Positions 44,615 through 53,869 of a stretch of DNA of 64,000 bases are shown one piece after another. Both the position numbers and the translations under genes were made by a program. The notes under the pieces were generated by a model. That model made no database searches. It had not been told where the DNA came from and worked only from the letters and a program-made list of their open reading frames with translations. Source of the DNA: Rhizomys pruinosus (lineage: Eukaryota; Chordata; Mammalia; Rodentia; Spalacidae); NCBI GenBank assembly GCA_009823505.1, contig VZQC01012376.1, positions 1,666,351-1,730,350 of the forward strand, given 5' to 3'. Position 1 is the first letter of the stretch. Every line of letters starts with the position of its first letter.

Positions 44615-44955
44615 TTGTATGTCTTTCAAAGGTGATGACAAAATGAATAAGAGGTGTAATTCATGATCCATCTTTACATCACTGGGGATGAGCACTTGAA
44701 AGGGACGGGGGCCTGGTCTCCCTTTGTTTTGATTCAAGATGTGAGATGTTCAGTCTTTGTAAAATGGGTATATGAGTGGAAGGTATCTATGCATATTTTA
44801 GAGTAATATAAAATTAAAGGGAAAATGTGAATTCCTAAACACATTTTGGAATTAACTGATAGATTATTTTCAGTCATCATAATTTAGGTATATTATGTGT
44901 GACATATATATATATATTTATATGTATAATGCATATTTTACAGCAATACAAATTG
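44615..44955. other. No gene seen
   Basis: AT-rich, with a short (TA)n at about 44907-44922. Confidence 0.4.
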
Positions 44956-44959
44956 GAGG

Positions 44960-45200
44960 GAACAACAACAACAAAATGACTCAGTCAAAGAACTGACTGA
45001 AAAAGTAAACTTCTGCCCCAAACAGTAAACCTCTGCAAAGAAAAACTATAGAAAGACTGAGAAAAAGATGCAAGACATGTATGGCAGAATGCATGAGCTC
45101 CAGTGGGGTGGGGGGCGTGGAAGGAGGAATGAGTCTAAACTGGATTAAGAAATGTTGTATATAATGCACAAAACTTCAATAGAAATATTAAACAAATAAA
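44960..45200 (+). mobile_element. LINE-1 3' UTR fragment, sense
   Basis: 'actgactgaaaaagtaaacttctgcc', 'gaaaaagatgcaagacatgtatggcagaatgcatgagctccagtggggtggggggcg', 'tataatgcacaaaacttcaatagaaatatt', then an A-rich tail. Same family as 53.58-53.86 kb. Confidence 0.7.
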
Positions 45201-45204
45201 AAGA

Positions 45205-45375
45205 TGTTGACGTGTTGCTGCCATGATGGGTCTCCATTTACCTCTCTCACTAGAGACCAAACCAATTATGCTGCCAATTCTTAACTTTGAACCTCCAAAA
45301 CTGTGAGTTCAGTAAACTTTTCCTTACTTTATAATCATCCTGTGTCAGGTATTTTGTTACAGTGCTGGAAAGCAG
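45205..45375 (+). mobile_element. MaLR-like LTR 3' fragment
   Basis: 'ttgctgccatgatgggtctcc...cctccaaaactgtgagttcagtaaacttttccttac...aggtattttgttacagtgctgga' is the polyadenylation-side end of a MaLR LTR. Confidence 0.65.
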
Positions 45376-45464
45376 AGTAAAGCAGCTGGTGAGGAAAATG
45401 AGTTTCAGAGGAGTTCAGTGACCTGACTCAATTTATGTACAAAGTGACAGAGAAAGAACACAAG

Positions 45465-45678
45465 TTTGTTTTTTTTTTATGTGTATAAGTGTACTGTCTG
45501 CATGTAGGTTGGTGCACCCATGTCGTGCAATGCCACTGAGGTCAGAAGAGGGCATCGGATTCCCCTGGAACTGGAGTTAAAGAAGGCTCTTAGCCACCAT
45601 GTGGGTGCTGGGAATTGAACCCAGGTCCTCTGCAAGAGCAGTCGGTGCTCTTAACCACTAAGCCATCTCTCTAGCCCC
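45465..45678 (-). mobile_element. B3-type SINE, antisense
   Basis: Complete antisense copy. Flanks carry a slightly diverged duplication (AACACAAGTTT before, AACACGAGTTT after). Confidence 0.92.
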
Positions 45679-45799
45679 AAACACGAGTTTAAGTTGGTCT
45701 GGATCCTAAGCTCCTATTGCTCCTATGTTGGTTTTTTTTTTTTATAATTTCTTTATCACAATTTCTCATTGTAGAACCTTCTTCCTAAAGGTTTTTTGG

Positions 45800-46120
45800 A
45801 AGGATATTCTTCAAAGAATAGTCTAATCATTGCTTGTGACAGAATATCTGACAGAAGCAAATTGCAGGAAGAAAGACAGGTTTCATGGCTTCAAAAGGCC
45901 AAAGTGGAGCAGCTCCTTCTGGGGTGGTGGGAGTACACGATGTCAGCTTTTCACATCTTGGCTGACCAGGACCCAAAGTGGGTATAACCTTCAATGGCCA
46001 AGCCCAGTGACCCGATTCTGCTGGCCCATCCCCATATCCCAGAGGTTCCACAGCCTCTAAAACCAGCCCCACCTGCTTGAGATCAGGTATTCAAACAAAT
46101 GAGCCCGAAGGAGACATTTG
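45800..46120 (-). mobile_element. MaLR-like repeat, antisense, diverged
   Basis: 'attgcttgtgacagaatatctgacagaagcaaattgcaggaagaaagacagg...atcaggtattcaaacaaatgagcccgaaggagacattt' follows the antisense MaLR/ORR1 order. Confidence 0.5.
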
Positions 46121-46160
46121 ATGCACAAAGCATAAAAAATAGAATAGTCATTCAGCTACT

Positions 46161-46507
46161 TGTTAGGTTGGGTGGGGGCAAAGCCAAGATGACATAGATT
46201 GGAAAGACCCTCCTTTCTTTTCCAGTCAGGCCAGATTCCCATGAGACCTCTGGACCTGAGACCCACCTCCAGATCTGAGCCCCTGGCCTGGTTTAATTGG
46301 CCAGATTCCAATAGGTTACCATTTCCTCTCCCCCCTATAAAAGGCTCTTCCTGCCTCTCAGAAGCTGCTTTCCATGGCCCTCAGGATGGCTGGTTGCTAT
46401 GGATTCGGCCAAGAGAAAAAGGGCATTTCTTGGAATAAATGCCTACGTTTATATACTTTTTAATTCAGACTGATTCGGCCTTTTCTTAGTATTGGTTATA
46501 TTTCTCA
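46161..46507 (+). mobile_element. Solo LTR of an endogenous retrovirus-type element
   Basis: 347 bp with TG...CA ends (TGTTAGGTTGGG...ATATTTCTCA), an exact 5-bp target duplication CTACT at 46156-46160 and 46508-46512, a TATA box (TATAAAA, 46336-46342) and a polyadenylation signal (AATAAA, 46434-46439) about 100 bp downstream. This order (U3, TATA, R, polyA signal) is that of an LTR. No internal retroviral region or coding sequence is adjacent. I do not recognise the family. Confidence 0.88.
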
Positions 46508-46515
46508 CTACTGAG

Positions 46516-46662
46516 AATTTTTTTTTTTTTGAGGCATGGTCTTCCTGTAACCACAGCTGGCCTGGAACTTGCTAAGTAGACCAGGATGGTCTTGAACTCA
46601 CAGAGATCACCTCTGTCTTCTGAATGCTGGGATCAAAGGCATGCACCACCATGGCCAACTAA
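46516..46662 (-). mobile_element. B1 SINE, antisense
   Basis: 'gaggcatggtcttcctgtaaccacagctggcctggaacttgctaagtagaccagg...gcatgcaccaccatggcc'. It lies a few bases beyond the solo LTR's right target duplication. Confidence 0.87.
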
Positions 46663-46807
46663 ACTGTTGAGATTTTAAGAAAACAGTTCAAACTCCCAAT
46701 ACAAAGGATCACATTGTAGAAAAATGCCTATTATGTTGTCAGGAAAATAATATAGGAAATTTGGTATAGGTATGTGTAAATTTATCTTTATCATATTTAG
46801 TTATAAT

Positions 46808-47396
46808 CCTGCCACTATGCCTTCCTTACCTCAAGAGACAGGACCCTCAAACTATGATCTAAAATAAATCCCTTCTCCCTTAATTTGCTTTTGTAAAGTA
46901 TTTTATCACAGCAACAGGAAAAGTAACTAATACAGAAACTTGGTACCAAGAAGTAGGCCCTTTGGTGTGATAAATTTGACAGTGCAGTTCTTAGGACTTT
47001 GAACTATTCTGTGGGACGAATAAGGAAGGGTTTGGAACTCTGCACTAGAAAAGTCCTTGAATATATAGTAAGCTGAATTTAATGGATCTTTCTGGTGGAA
47101 ATTTGGAAGACTACAGTGCTGAGAGAAATGTAGACTGAGAAGGCTGAACTCATGAAGTGTCAAAGGGGAACAAGTACTCTATCTGGGCTAGAGACTGGGC
47201 AGGTTATATTCTAGCAGAGAACCTGGCTGCACTCTGCCCATGACCTGAGAACTTGAGTGAGGCTGAACTTTAAAATAATGGACCAAAGTGTGTTGGGCAG
47301 AGGAAATTTCAAAACATGATAGTACATGACTCTTACTCCAGCCTACAGTGAAATGAACAATAAAGGGAGGAGAATTTTTAAAATGTTCCATTTGTT
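46808..47396 (+). mobile_element. MT-type MaLR: LTR end plus internal region, left part
   Basis: 46808-46935 is the 3' end of an MT-type LTR ('ctcaaactatgatctaaaataaatcccttctcccttaa...tcacagcaacaggaaaagtaactaatacag'). Then comes the MaLR internal region ('gaaacttggtaccaagaagtagg', 'gcagttcttaggactttgaactattctgtggg'). It is interrupted by the L1 at 47413 and resumes at 51032. MaLR internal regions are non-coding. Confidence 0.75.
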
Positions 47397-47412
47397 AAAG
47401 AAAATAGTTCAA

Positions 47413-50400
47413 GGACAAAGAATAAATAAACGTCTGAACTGAATGATATGATACACCAAATGGACCTCACAGACATCGACTGAATATTCCACCCAAATAC
47501 CAGAGAATACACTTTCTACTCAGCACCCCATGGAACATTCTCCAAAATGGACCACATACTGGGACACAGAAGAAACCTCCACAAATACAAAATGATTGAA
47601 ATAATTTCATGCATTCTATCAGACCACAGTGCAGTAAAGCTCAATATCAACACCAGGATAAGCCCTACTTCCTACAAGAACACATGGAGACTAAATACAC
47701 TCTTGAATAATGAGTGGGTCAAGGAAGAGATAAAGAAAGAAATAAAAGCATTCCTGGAACTGAATGACAATGATAATACAACACAACAAAACCTATGGGA
47801 TACTTCAAAAGCAGTCCTAAGAGGGAAGTTTATAGCCCTGGGTGCCTACATTAGGAAAACAGAAAAAGCACAAGTGAAAGATCTAACACTGCAACTAAAA
47901 ACACTTGAGAGGCAACAACAGATGAACCCTAAATGCAATAGACAGGAAGAAATAAGAAAAATCAGAGCAGAAATCAATGAAATAGAAACAAAGAAAACAA
48001 TACAAAAAAAATCAATGAATCCAAAAGTTGGTTCTTTGAAAGAATAAACAAGATAGACAGACCTCTAGCCCAGTTAACCAAAAGAAAGAAGGAACACACC
48101 AAATCAATACAATCCATGATGAAAAGGGAAATATCACAACAGACAATGAAAAGATCCAGAATATCATACAGAAATACTTGAAAAACCTATACTCTACTAA
48201 GTTTGAAAACCTAGAAGAAATGGATGAATATCTGAAATCCTGGGAATCACCAAAGCTCAACCAAGAAGAGCTCGACAGCTTAAACAGACCCATCATATAT
48301 GAAGAAATTGAAGATGTAATAAGAAACCTCCCAACTGAAAAAAGCCCAGGTCCAGACGGTTTCATGGCAAGATTCTATAAAACATTTCAAAAAGACTTTC
48401 AACCATTATTACTCAAATTGTTTAGAAGGATACAAACAGAGGGAATTCTCCCAAATTCCTTCTATGAACCCAGCATCACTCTAATACCCAAATGAGGCAA
48501 AGATACAACCAAAAAGAAGAACTATAGACCCATCTCATTAATGAACACAGATGCCAAAATTCGAAACAGAATACTGGCAAATCACATACAGACACACATC
48601 AAGATCATCCATTGTTGTAGTTTGTCTTCCATTGCTGTGACAAAACACTCTGACCAACACCAACTTGGGGAGGAAAGGGTTTATTCAGCTTACATCTCCT
48701 GGGTCACAGTTCATCACTTAGGGTGCCCAAGACAGGAACTCAGGGCAGGAACCTGGAGGCAGGAGCTGAAGCACAGGCCATGGAGGAATGCTGTTCACTG
48801 GCTTGCTCACTCCTCTGGCTCATGCCCACCCTGCCTTCTTATACCATACACAACGACCTGCCCAGGGTGGCACCATTCATTGTGGGCTGGGCCCTTCCAC
48901 ACTGCTTGGCCATCAAGACAATACTCCACAGATGTGACAACAGGCCAATCCAATGGAGCCAATTCCCCAATTGAGGCTCCCTCAACCCAGGTGTGTCAAG
49001 TTGACTAAAGCTATCCAGCACATCCATCATGACCAAGTTGGATTCATACCAGAGATGCAGGGATGGTTCAACATACGAAAATCAATAAATATCATCAAGC
49101 ATATAAATGGACTGAAAGACAAAAACCACACCATCATCCAAATTGATGCAGAAAAAGCCTTTGACAAAATCCAAAATTGCTTAAAGTCCTAGAGGGAATT
49201 GGATGGAGGGATCATTCCTCAATGTAATCAAAGCCATATACAGGAAACCCACAGCCAATATCATCCTAAATGGGGAAATGACAGAAGCATTCCCCTTAAA
49301 GGTAGGAACTTGGCAAGGCTGCCCCCTGTCACCACTCCTTTTCAATATAGTGCTTGAAACCCTTGCTAGGGCAATAAGGCAAGAAAAGGAAATTAAAGGA
49401 GTTCTAATTAGAAAAGAGGAAGTCAAGCTATCCCTTTTGACTGATGATATAATTGGGAGGGATGCTAAAAACTCCACCAGAAAACTCCTAGAAATGATAA
49501 AGAGCTTCAATAAAGTGGCAGGATACAAAATAAATCTAGAAAAATCAGTAGCCTTTCTTTACACCAACAACAAGCAACTGAAGAAGGAATACAAGGAGAC
49601 CTTCCTGCTCACAATAGCCTCAAAAACAATAAAATACCTAGGAACAAACCTAACCAAAGATACCAAGGATCTCTACAACAAAAATTTTAAACCCCTGAAG
49701 AAGGAAATTGAGGAAGACATCAGAAGGTGGACAAACCTCCCATGCTCATGGATTGGGAAAATAAATATAGTAAAAATGTCCATTCTACCCAAACTCGTGT
49801 ATAGATTTAATGCAATCCCAATAAAAATCCCCAAGAGCTTCTTCACAGGCTTGGAAAAAAAATCCTTAATTTCATTTGGAAAAAAAAGACACTGAATAGC
49901 CAAAGCAATCCTTAGTGAAAAGAGCAATACAGAATTAAGGTCGACAATTGACAAGTGGGACCTCATTAAATTCAAAAGCTTCTTTACATCAAAAGAAACA
50001 ATCAAGGAAGTGAAGAGAAAACCCACAGAGTGGGAGGAAACCTTTACAGCAGATGTATCTGACAAAGCATTGATTTCCAGAGTATATAAACTACTCAAAA
50101 AACAAAGAAGAAAGAAAACAAATGAATCACTCAAAAGATGGAGCAAAGAGCTGAACAGAGGCTTCACAAGTGAGGAATTAGAGATGGCTGTGGAACATCT
50201 TAAAAAACCGCTCAACTTCGCTAATAATTAAGGAAATGCAAATTAAAGCCACTTTAAGATATCATCTCACTCCAATAAGACTGGCTAGGATCTAGAAAAC
50301 AAATGATAACAAGTGCGGAGAAGTTGTGGGAAAAGGGGAACACTCATCCATTGCTGGCAGGAATGTAAACTTGTACAGCCACTATGGAAAGCAGTGTGGA

Positions 50401-51015
50401 GAACCCTTGGAAGACTCAAACTGAGCTTACCACCTGACCCAGTCATACCACTCCTGGGTATGTACCCACAAGACCCTTCTTACTGCAGAGATACATGCAC
50501 AGCTATATTTATTGCAGCTCTGTTCACAACAGCAAAAAGCTGGAACCAACCCAAATGCCCCTTAACTGACGAGTGGATAGAGAAAATGTGGTACATCTAC
50601 ACAATGGAGTTCTATGCAGCAGTAAAAAAAGACAACATCATGAACTTTGCAGGTAAATGGATGGAACTAGAAGATATTATGTTAAGTGAAGTAACGCAGT
50701 CCCAGAAAAACAAACGATGAATGGTATCCCTCATCTGTGGATGCTAGTGCCAATAACCTAGTTGTAAATCCTTCTTGTGGGGAGTGATGCATGTTGGGAG
50801 GAATGGCAGCAACTCCAACAACAGAAAAGACTGCATCAAAGAACTGACTGGAACGGTGAATCTGGTGGGGTGGTGGGGGGTTGGGAGGGGGACAGGGGTC
50901 GAGATTCGATTTGTAACATAATCTTGTACAAAAATATATACAAAACAATAAATTTTAAAAAAGAAAAGAAAAAAGAAAATACAGATATTGAAACACAATA
51001 AAATGAAATAAACTA
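47413..51015 (+). pseudogene. LINE-1, 5'-truncated, ORF2 broken
   Basis: Largest L1 in the window. A 16-bp duplication AAAGAAAATAGTTCAA at 47397-47412 and 51016-51031 bounds it. It starts inside the ORF2 endonuclease (MDHILGHR and SDHSAVKLN from 47547), then linker ([15 protein letters not shown]), reverse transcriptase start (LPTEKSPGPDGFMARFYK, 48310-48390), the RT palm (from 49203), and C-terminal cysteine region (GTLIHCWQECKLVQPLW, about 50335-50385). Stop at about 50718, then a 3' UTR with a G-rich stretch and AATAAA near 50947. Frameshifts and stops (including TGA after LIPK at 48493) break the frame, the catalytic FADD motif reads LTDD (about 49437-49448), and a 408-bp repeat splits RT. 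Confidence 0.95.
48613..49020 (-). mobile_element. 408-bp non-autonomous rodent repeat nested in L1
   Basis: Precise insertion into the RT part of the L1. The target duplication CATCCAT lies at 48606-48612 and 49021-49027, and the sequence on either side is collinear L1. Ends are TGTTGTAG...CCAGCA. Two further family members are in the window (17.44-17.83 kb antisense, 27.72-28.08 kb sense). Seven matching bases (eight with one mismatch) could suit a hAT-type element; TG...CA ends could suit an LTR. I leave the class open. Confidence 0.88.
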
Positions 51016-51091
51016 AAAGAAAATAGTTCAAAATAAGCTTAAAGTTTCAGACAAGGTATATGCTGAAAAAGAGGCTATTATTATTATTATT

Positions 51092-51437
51092 ATTTTTGGT
51101 CTTTTCGAGACAGGGTCTCCCTGTAGCCCCAGCTGGCCTGGAACTCACTCTGTAGACCAGGCTGACCTTGAACTCACAAAGATCCGCCTGCCTCTGCCTC
51201 GCAAGTGCTAGGATTAAAGGCGTGCGCCACAGCGCCCGGCCAATTTCTAAGTGCATAGTCTCTTCTCATGTTCCTTGACCCTGTAGACTATTGTAGAGCA
51301 GCCAACTAGGTAATATAAAAATATTNGCCCCAGCTGGCCTGGAACTCACTCTGTAGACCAGGCTGACCTTGAACTCACAAAGATCCGCCTGCCTCTGCCT
51401 CCCAAGTGCTAGGATTAAAGGCTTGTGCCACCACGCC
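51092..51437 (-). mobile_element. Two near-identical antisense B1 copies across a single N
   Basis: First copy 51092-51241 is complete. An 84-bp unrelated spacer follows, then one N at 51326, then a partial copy (51327-51437) nearly identical to the first over about 100 bp. The outer flanks share AAGAGGCTAT (about 51069 and 51458), which looks like one target duplication around the whole set. Confidence 0.85.
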
Positions 51438-52164
51438 CTTTTTTTTTTTTTTTTTTAAGAGGCTATAATTATTAAAGAACATCCTGTTCTGCACCGGGAC
51501 AATAGGAAAGGTCCCTGGGGCAAGACCCCACCCATCAAAGTCTCTATTTGTAAAAATGTAAAGTTATTTGAGAGAGTCTGAATTGTGAATTAGTCTGAAG
51601 AGATTCCCTTCTGGAAAAAACTACCTAGGAAAACGTTTTTTCAATGCAGCCACCAAGATGTCACCACTGCAGCCACAGTCCAAGGGGCAAGGTGACGCTC
51701 TATCTAAGCTGTTGGCAGGACTTGGAAGCGTCATACATGTGGTATTGGGGTTGCATGCATAAAAGCTGCATTATTGGGGGATCATAGGATCTTGCTCCAT
51801 GGTTTCAAAGACGCACGGAAGCCAGGCAATGTGTGTTGAGACTGGATTCCTTGCAAGAAGGTCGTGAGGACAAAGCTGCTCCAGGGGAGATCCCAGAAGG
51901 GCAGGGATGCCAGGATCATTGGACACCTGTGAGGAAAGCCGCCTGTAGGAGAGAGGCTGCATGTGCGCAGCTGGCACAGCTGGAGGGAAGTAGCTGCCAA
52001 GCCCCTTGGAAACCACGTGATTCCATCATGAGCTCCAGGTGCTGGAGAGGGAATCCTAGTATTTGATGGAGCTGCAGTATTTGGTGTTCTCTCTGCTGGG
52101 CTTGGTCTTGCTTTGTTGGGGTTTTTACTTGCTATTCCCTCTTTCTTCATTTTTAAAATGGGAA

Positions 52165-52485
52165 GAAAGTAACTTTTTTTTTTTTACAGTGTTTCTATGT
52201 GTATAGTTGCATGTGCATGAGTAGAGGCCAGAGGAGGGCATCATGCTGCCCTTCATCCCCCTGAGACGTTTCCTCACTGAACCTGGAATTTGCCATGTTT
52301 CAGCAAGGCTAGTGGCCAGCCAGCCCCAGCAATCTTCCCCCCCCCCTTTTTTTTTGGTATTTTTGAGGCAGGTTCTCCCTTTTAGTACCAGCTATCCTGG
52401 ACCCAGCAATCTTCTTGTCTCCATGCCCTCACAACACTGGGGTTACAGGTATGCATGGCCACACCTGGCTTTTTCCTTAAAAGGT
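52165..52485 (-). mobile_element. B4/RSINE1-type SINE, antisense, with B1 fragment inserted
   Basis: 'atgagtagaggccagaggagggcatcatgctgccc', 'tttcctcactgaacctggaattt', 'gctagtggccagccagcccc', then CCAGCAATCTTC repeated on both sides of a short antisense B1 piece (about 52337-52401), then 'acaacactggggttacaggtatgc'. Confidence 0.75.
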
Positions 52486-52726
52486 AAGTAGTGGGAATCT
52501 GAATTCAGAGTCTCATGATGATGCGGATGGAGCTCTTATTCCCAGCCCACACCTTGTTTTGTGATGTTAGAGAAACTCATAGCTAAAAATTCCTTTGAGT
52601 CTCAAGATTTGGACTTGGGACTTTAAATGGTGTTGGAACCGTTAAAGGCTATGAGGATCTTTGATATCAAACTGAGTGCATTTTGCATTATGAGTTTGCC
52701 ATGCACCTATGGGAACAGGGGGGGAT

Positions 52727-53130
52727 GAGATATGGCCTAAAAATGATGCATTCGGGTATCAAGTTGACGGGGGTGGAGCAGTGATGGATAATTAATGAAC
52801 TTGAGAGAATCTAGAAACCTCTTGGAGATAAGCCTCTGGGCATAGTTTTGAGGGATTATCTAGGTTAAGTTTGTTTCTGTGCATGGCTGGGAGAGTTTAT
52901 GTATATTAGGTTACTGTATACTTAATCAAAGGAGAAGGGAGCCCCACCATTCTCTGCCTTCTGACTGTGGATGGAATGTGACCAATTGCCTCACACTCCT
53001 GCTGCCATGCCCTCCCCATGGGGATGGACTGAATGCTCAAGCTGTGACTCTAGAAATACCCTTTCTCCTTCATTTTGCTTGTCAGGGCAAATTTTAAATC
53101 ATAGCCACAGAAAAAGTAAACAGTGTAATC
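52727..53130 (+). mobile_element. MT-type MaLR LTR, 3' copy
   Basis: 'ctagaaacctcttggagataagcctctgggcatagttttgagggattatctaggttaa...cttctgactgtggatggaatgtgaccaattgcctcacactcctgctgccatgccctcc...ggatggactgaatgctcaagctgtgactc'. It follows the internal region and pairs with the LTR end at 46.8-46.9 kb as the two ends of one MaLR element. Confidence 0.75.
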
Positions 53131-53367
53131 TCAAAGACCATCACAGTTCTCCAAGGCCCCTTAGGAAAGTCTTAAAAACATTGGACAAAAAGAGCACAGA
53201 TATGGAAAACAAAATTCATTAAAGAAATGAATAACTCTTAGATGAAAGAAGAAAAATATATGAAAAATTTTCCAGTATAATGATAGAGGTGAGATTACGG
53301 TTATCGTATCTAGTATTTATGCTTCTCAAGCATAGACTAAGCCTTATTTGTCCCTTGAAAAAGCTTA

Positions 53368-53568
53368 ACCTGGACTGGAGAAGTGGTTCAGTGTAAGTTA
53401 AGAGGATCTGGGTTCGGGTCCCAGCACACACATGGTGGCTGACAATCATCTGTAACTTTTGCTCTTATGGATCCAACACCCTCTTCTGACCTTTGTGGGC
53501 ATTGCACAACACGGGTGCACTTACATACATGCAGGCAATATATGCACACACATAAATTTAAAAAAATG
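53368..53568 (+). mobile_element. B3-type SINE
   Basis: Diverged head with a deletion ('gtggttcagtgtaagttaagagg'), typical 3' part. Confidence 0.87.
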
Positions 53569-53579
53569 ATAAAAGCCAA

Positions 53580-53865
53580 ACAACCTGTCACCCCCCACTG
53601 AATGGTGGGACTGTGGGGGTTTGGGCACAACAGTCTGTAGATTGGTTTTGCACGAAGGATGCTTATACTCATGGATTATCACTTATAGCTAAAAAATGAA
53701 AAAAAAAAAACCTGAAAGATGCAGGACAGTTATGGCAGAATACATGATCTGGGATGGGGTGGGGGCGGGGGGGAAGGGAAAGGGAAATATGCCTGATCTG
53801 AATTGGAAAATGATGTACGAAATGCACAAACCATCAATAAAAATTAAATTAAAAAAATGATAAAA
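53580..53865 (+). mobile_element. LINE-1 3' UTR, sense (tail-end module)
   Basis: 'ggggtttgggcacaacagtctgtag', 'ttggttttgcacgaaggatgcttatactca', 'aagatgcaggacagttatggcagaatacatg', a G-rich run at 53752-53776, 'gatgtacgaaatgcacaaaccatcaataaaa' and an A-rich end. Complement of the modules at 40.65-40.96 and 42.23-42.40 kb. Confidence 0.78.
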
Positions 53866-53869
53866 GCAT

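Larger units (their letters stand above)
51032..52726 (+). mobile_element. MaLR internal region, right part
   Basis: Resumes directly after the L1's right duplication: 'aataagcttaaagtttcagacaaggtatatgctgaa', later 'ctgttctgcaccgggacaataggaaaggtccctggggcaagacc', 'tttggtgttctctctgctgggcttggtcttgc' and 'gacttgggactttaaatggtgttggaacc'. B1, a possible assembly chimera (51.09-51.44 kb) and a B4 SINE interrupt it. Overlapping 77-122-codon frames at 51.77-52.15 kb are accidental. Confidence 0.7.
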
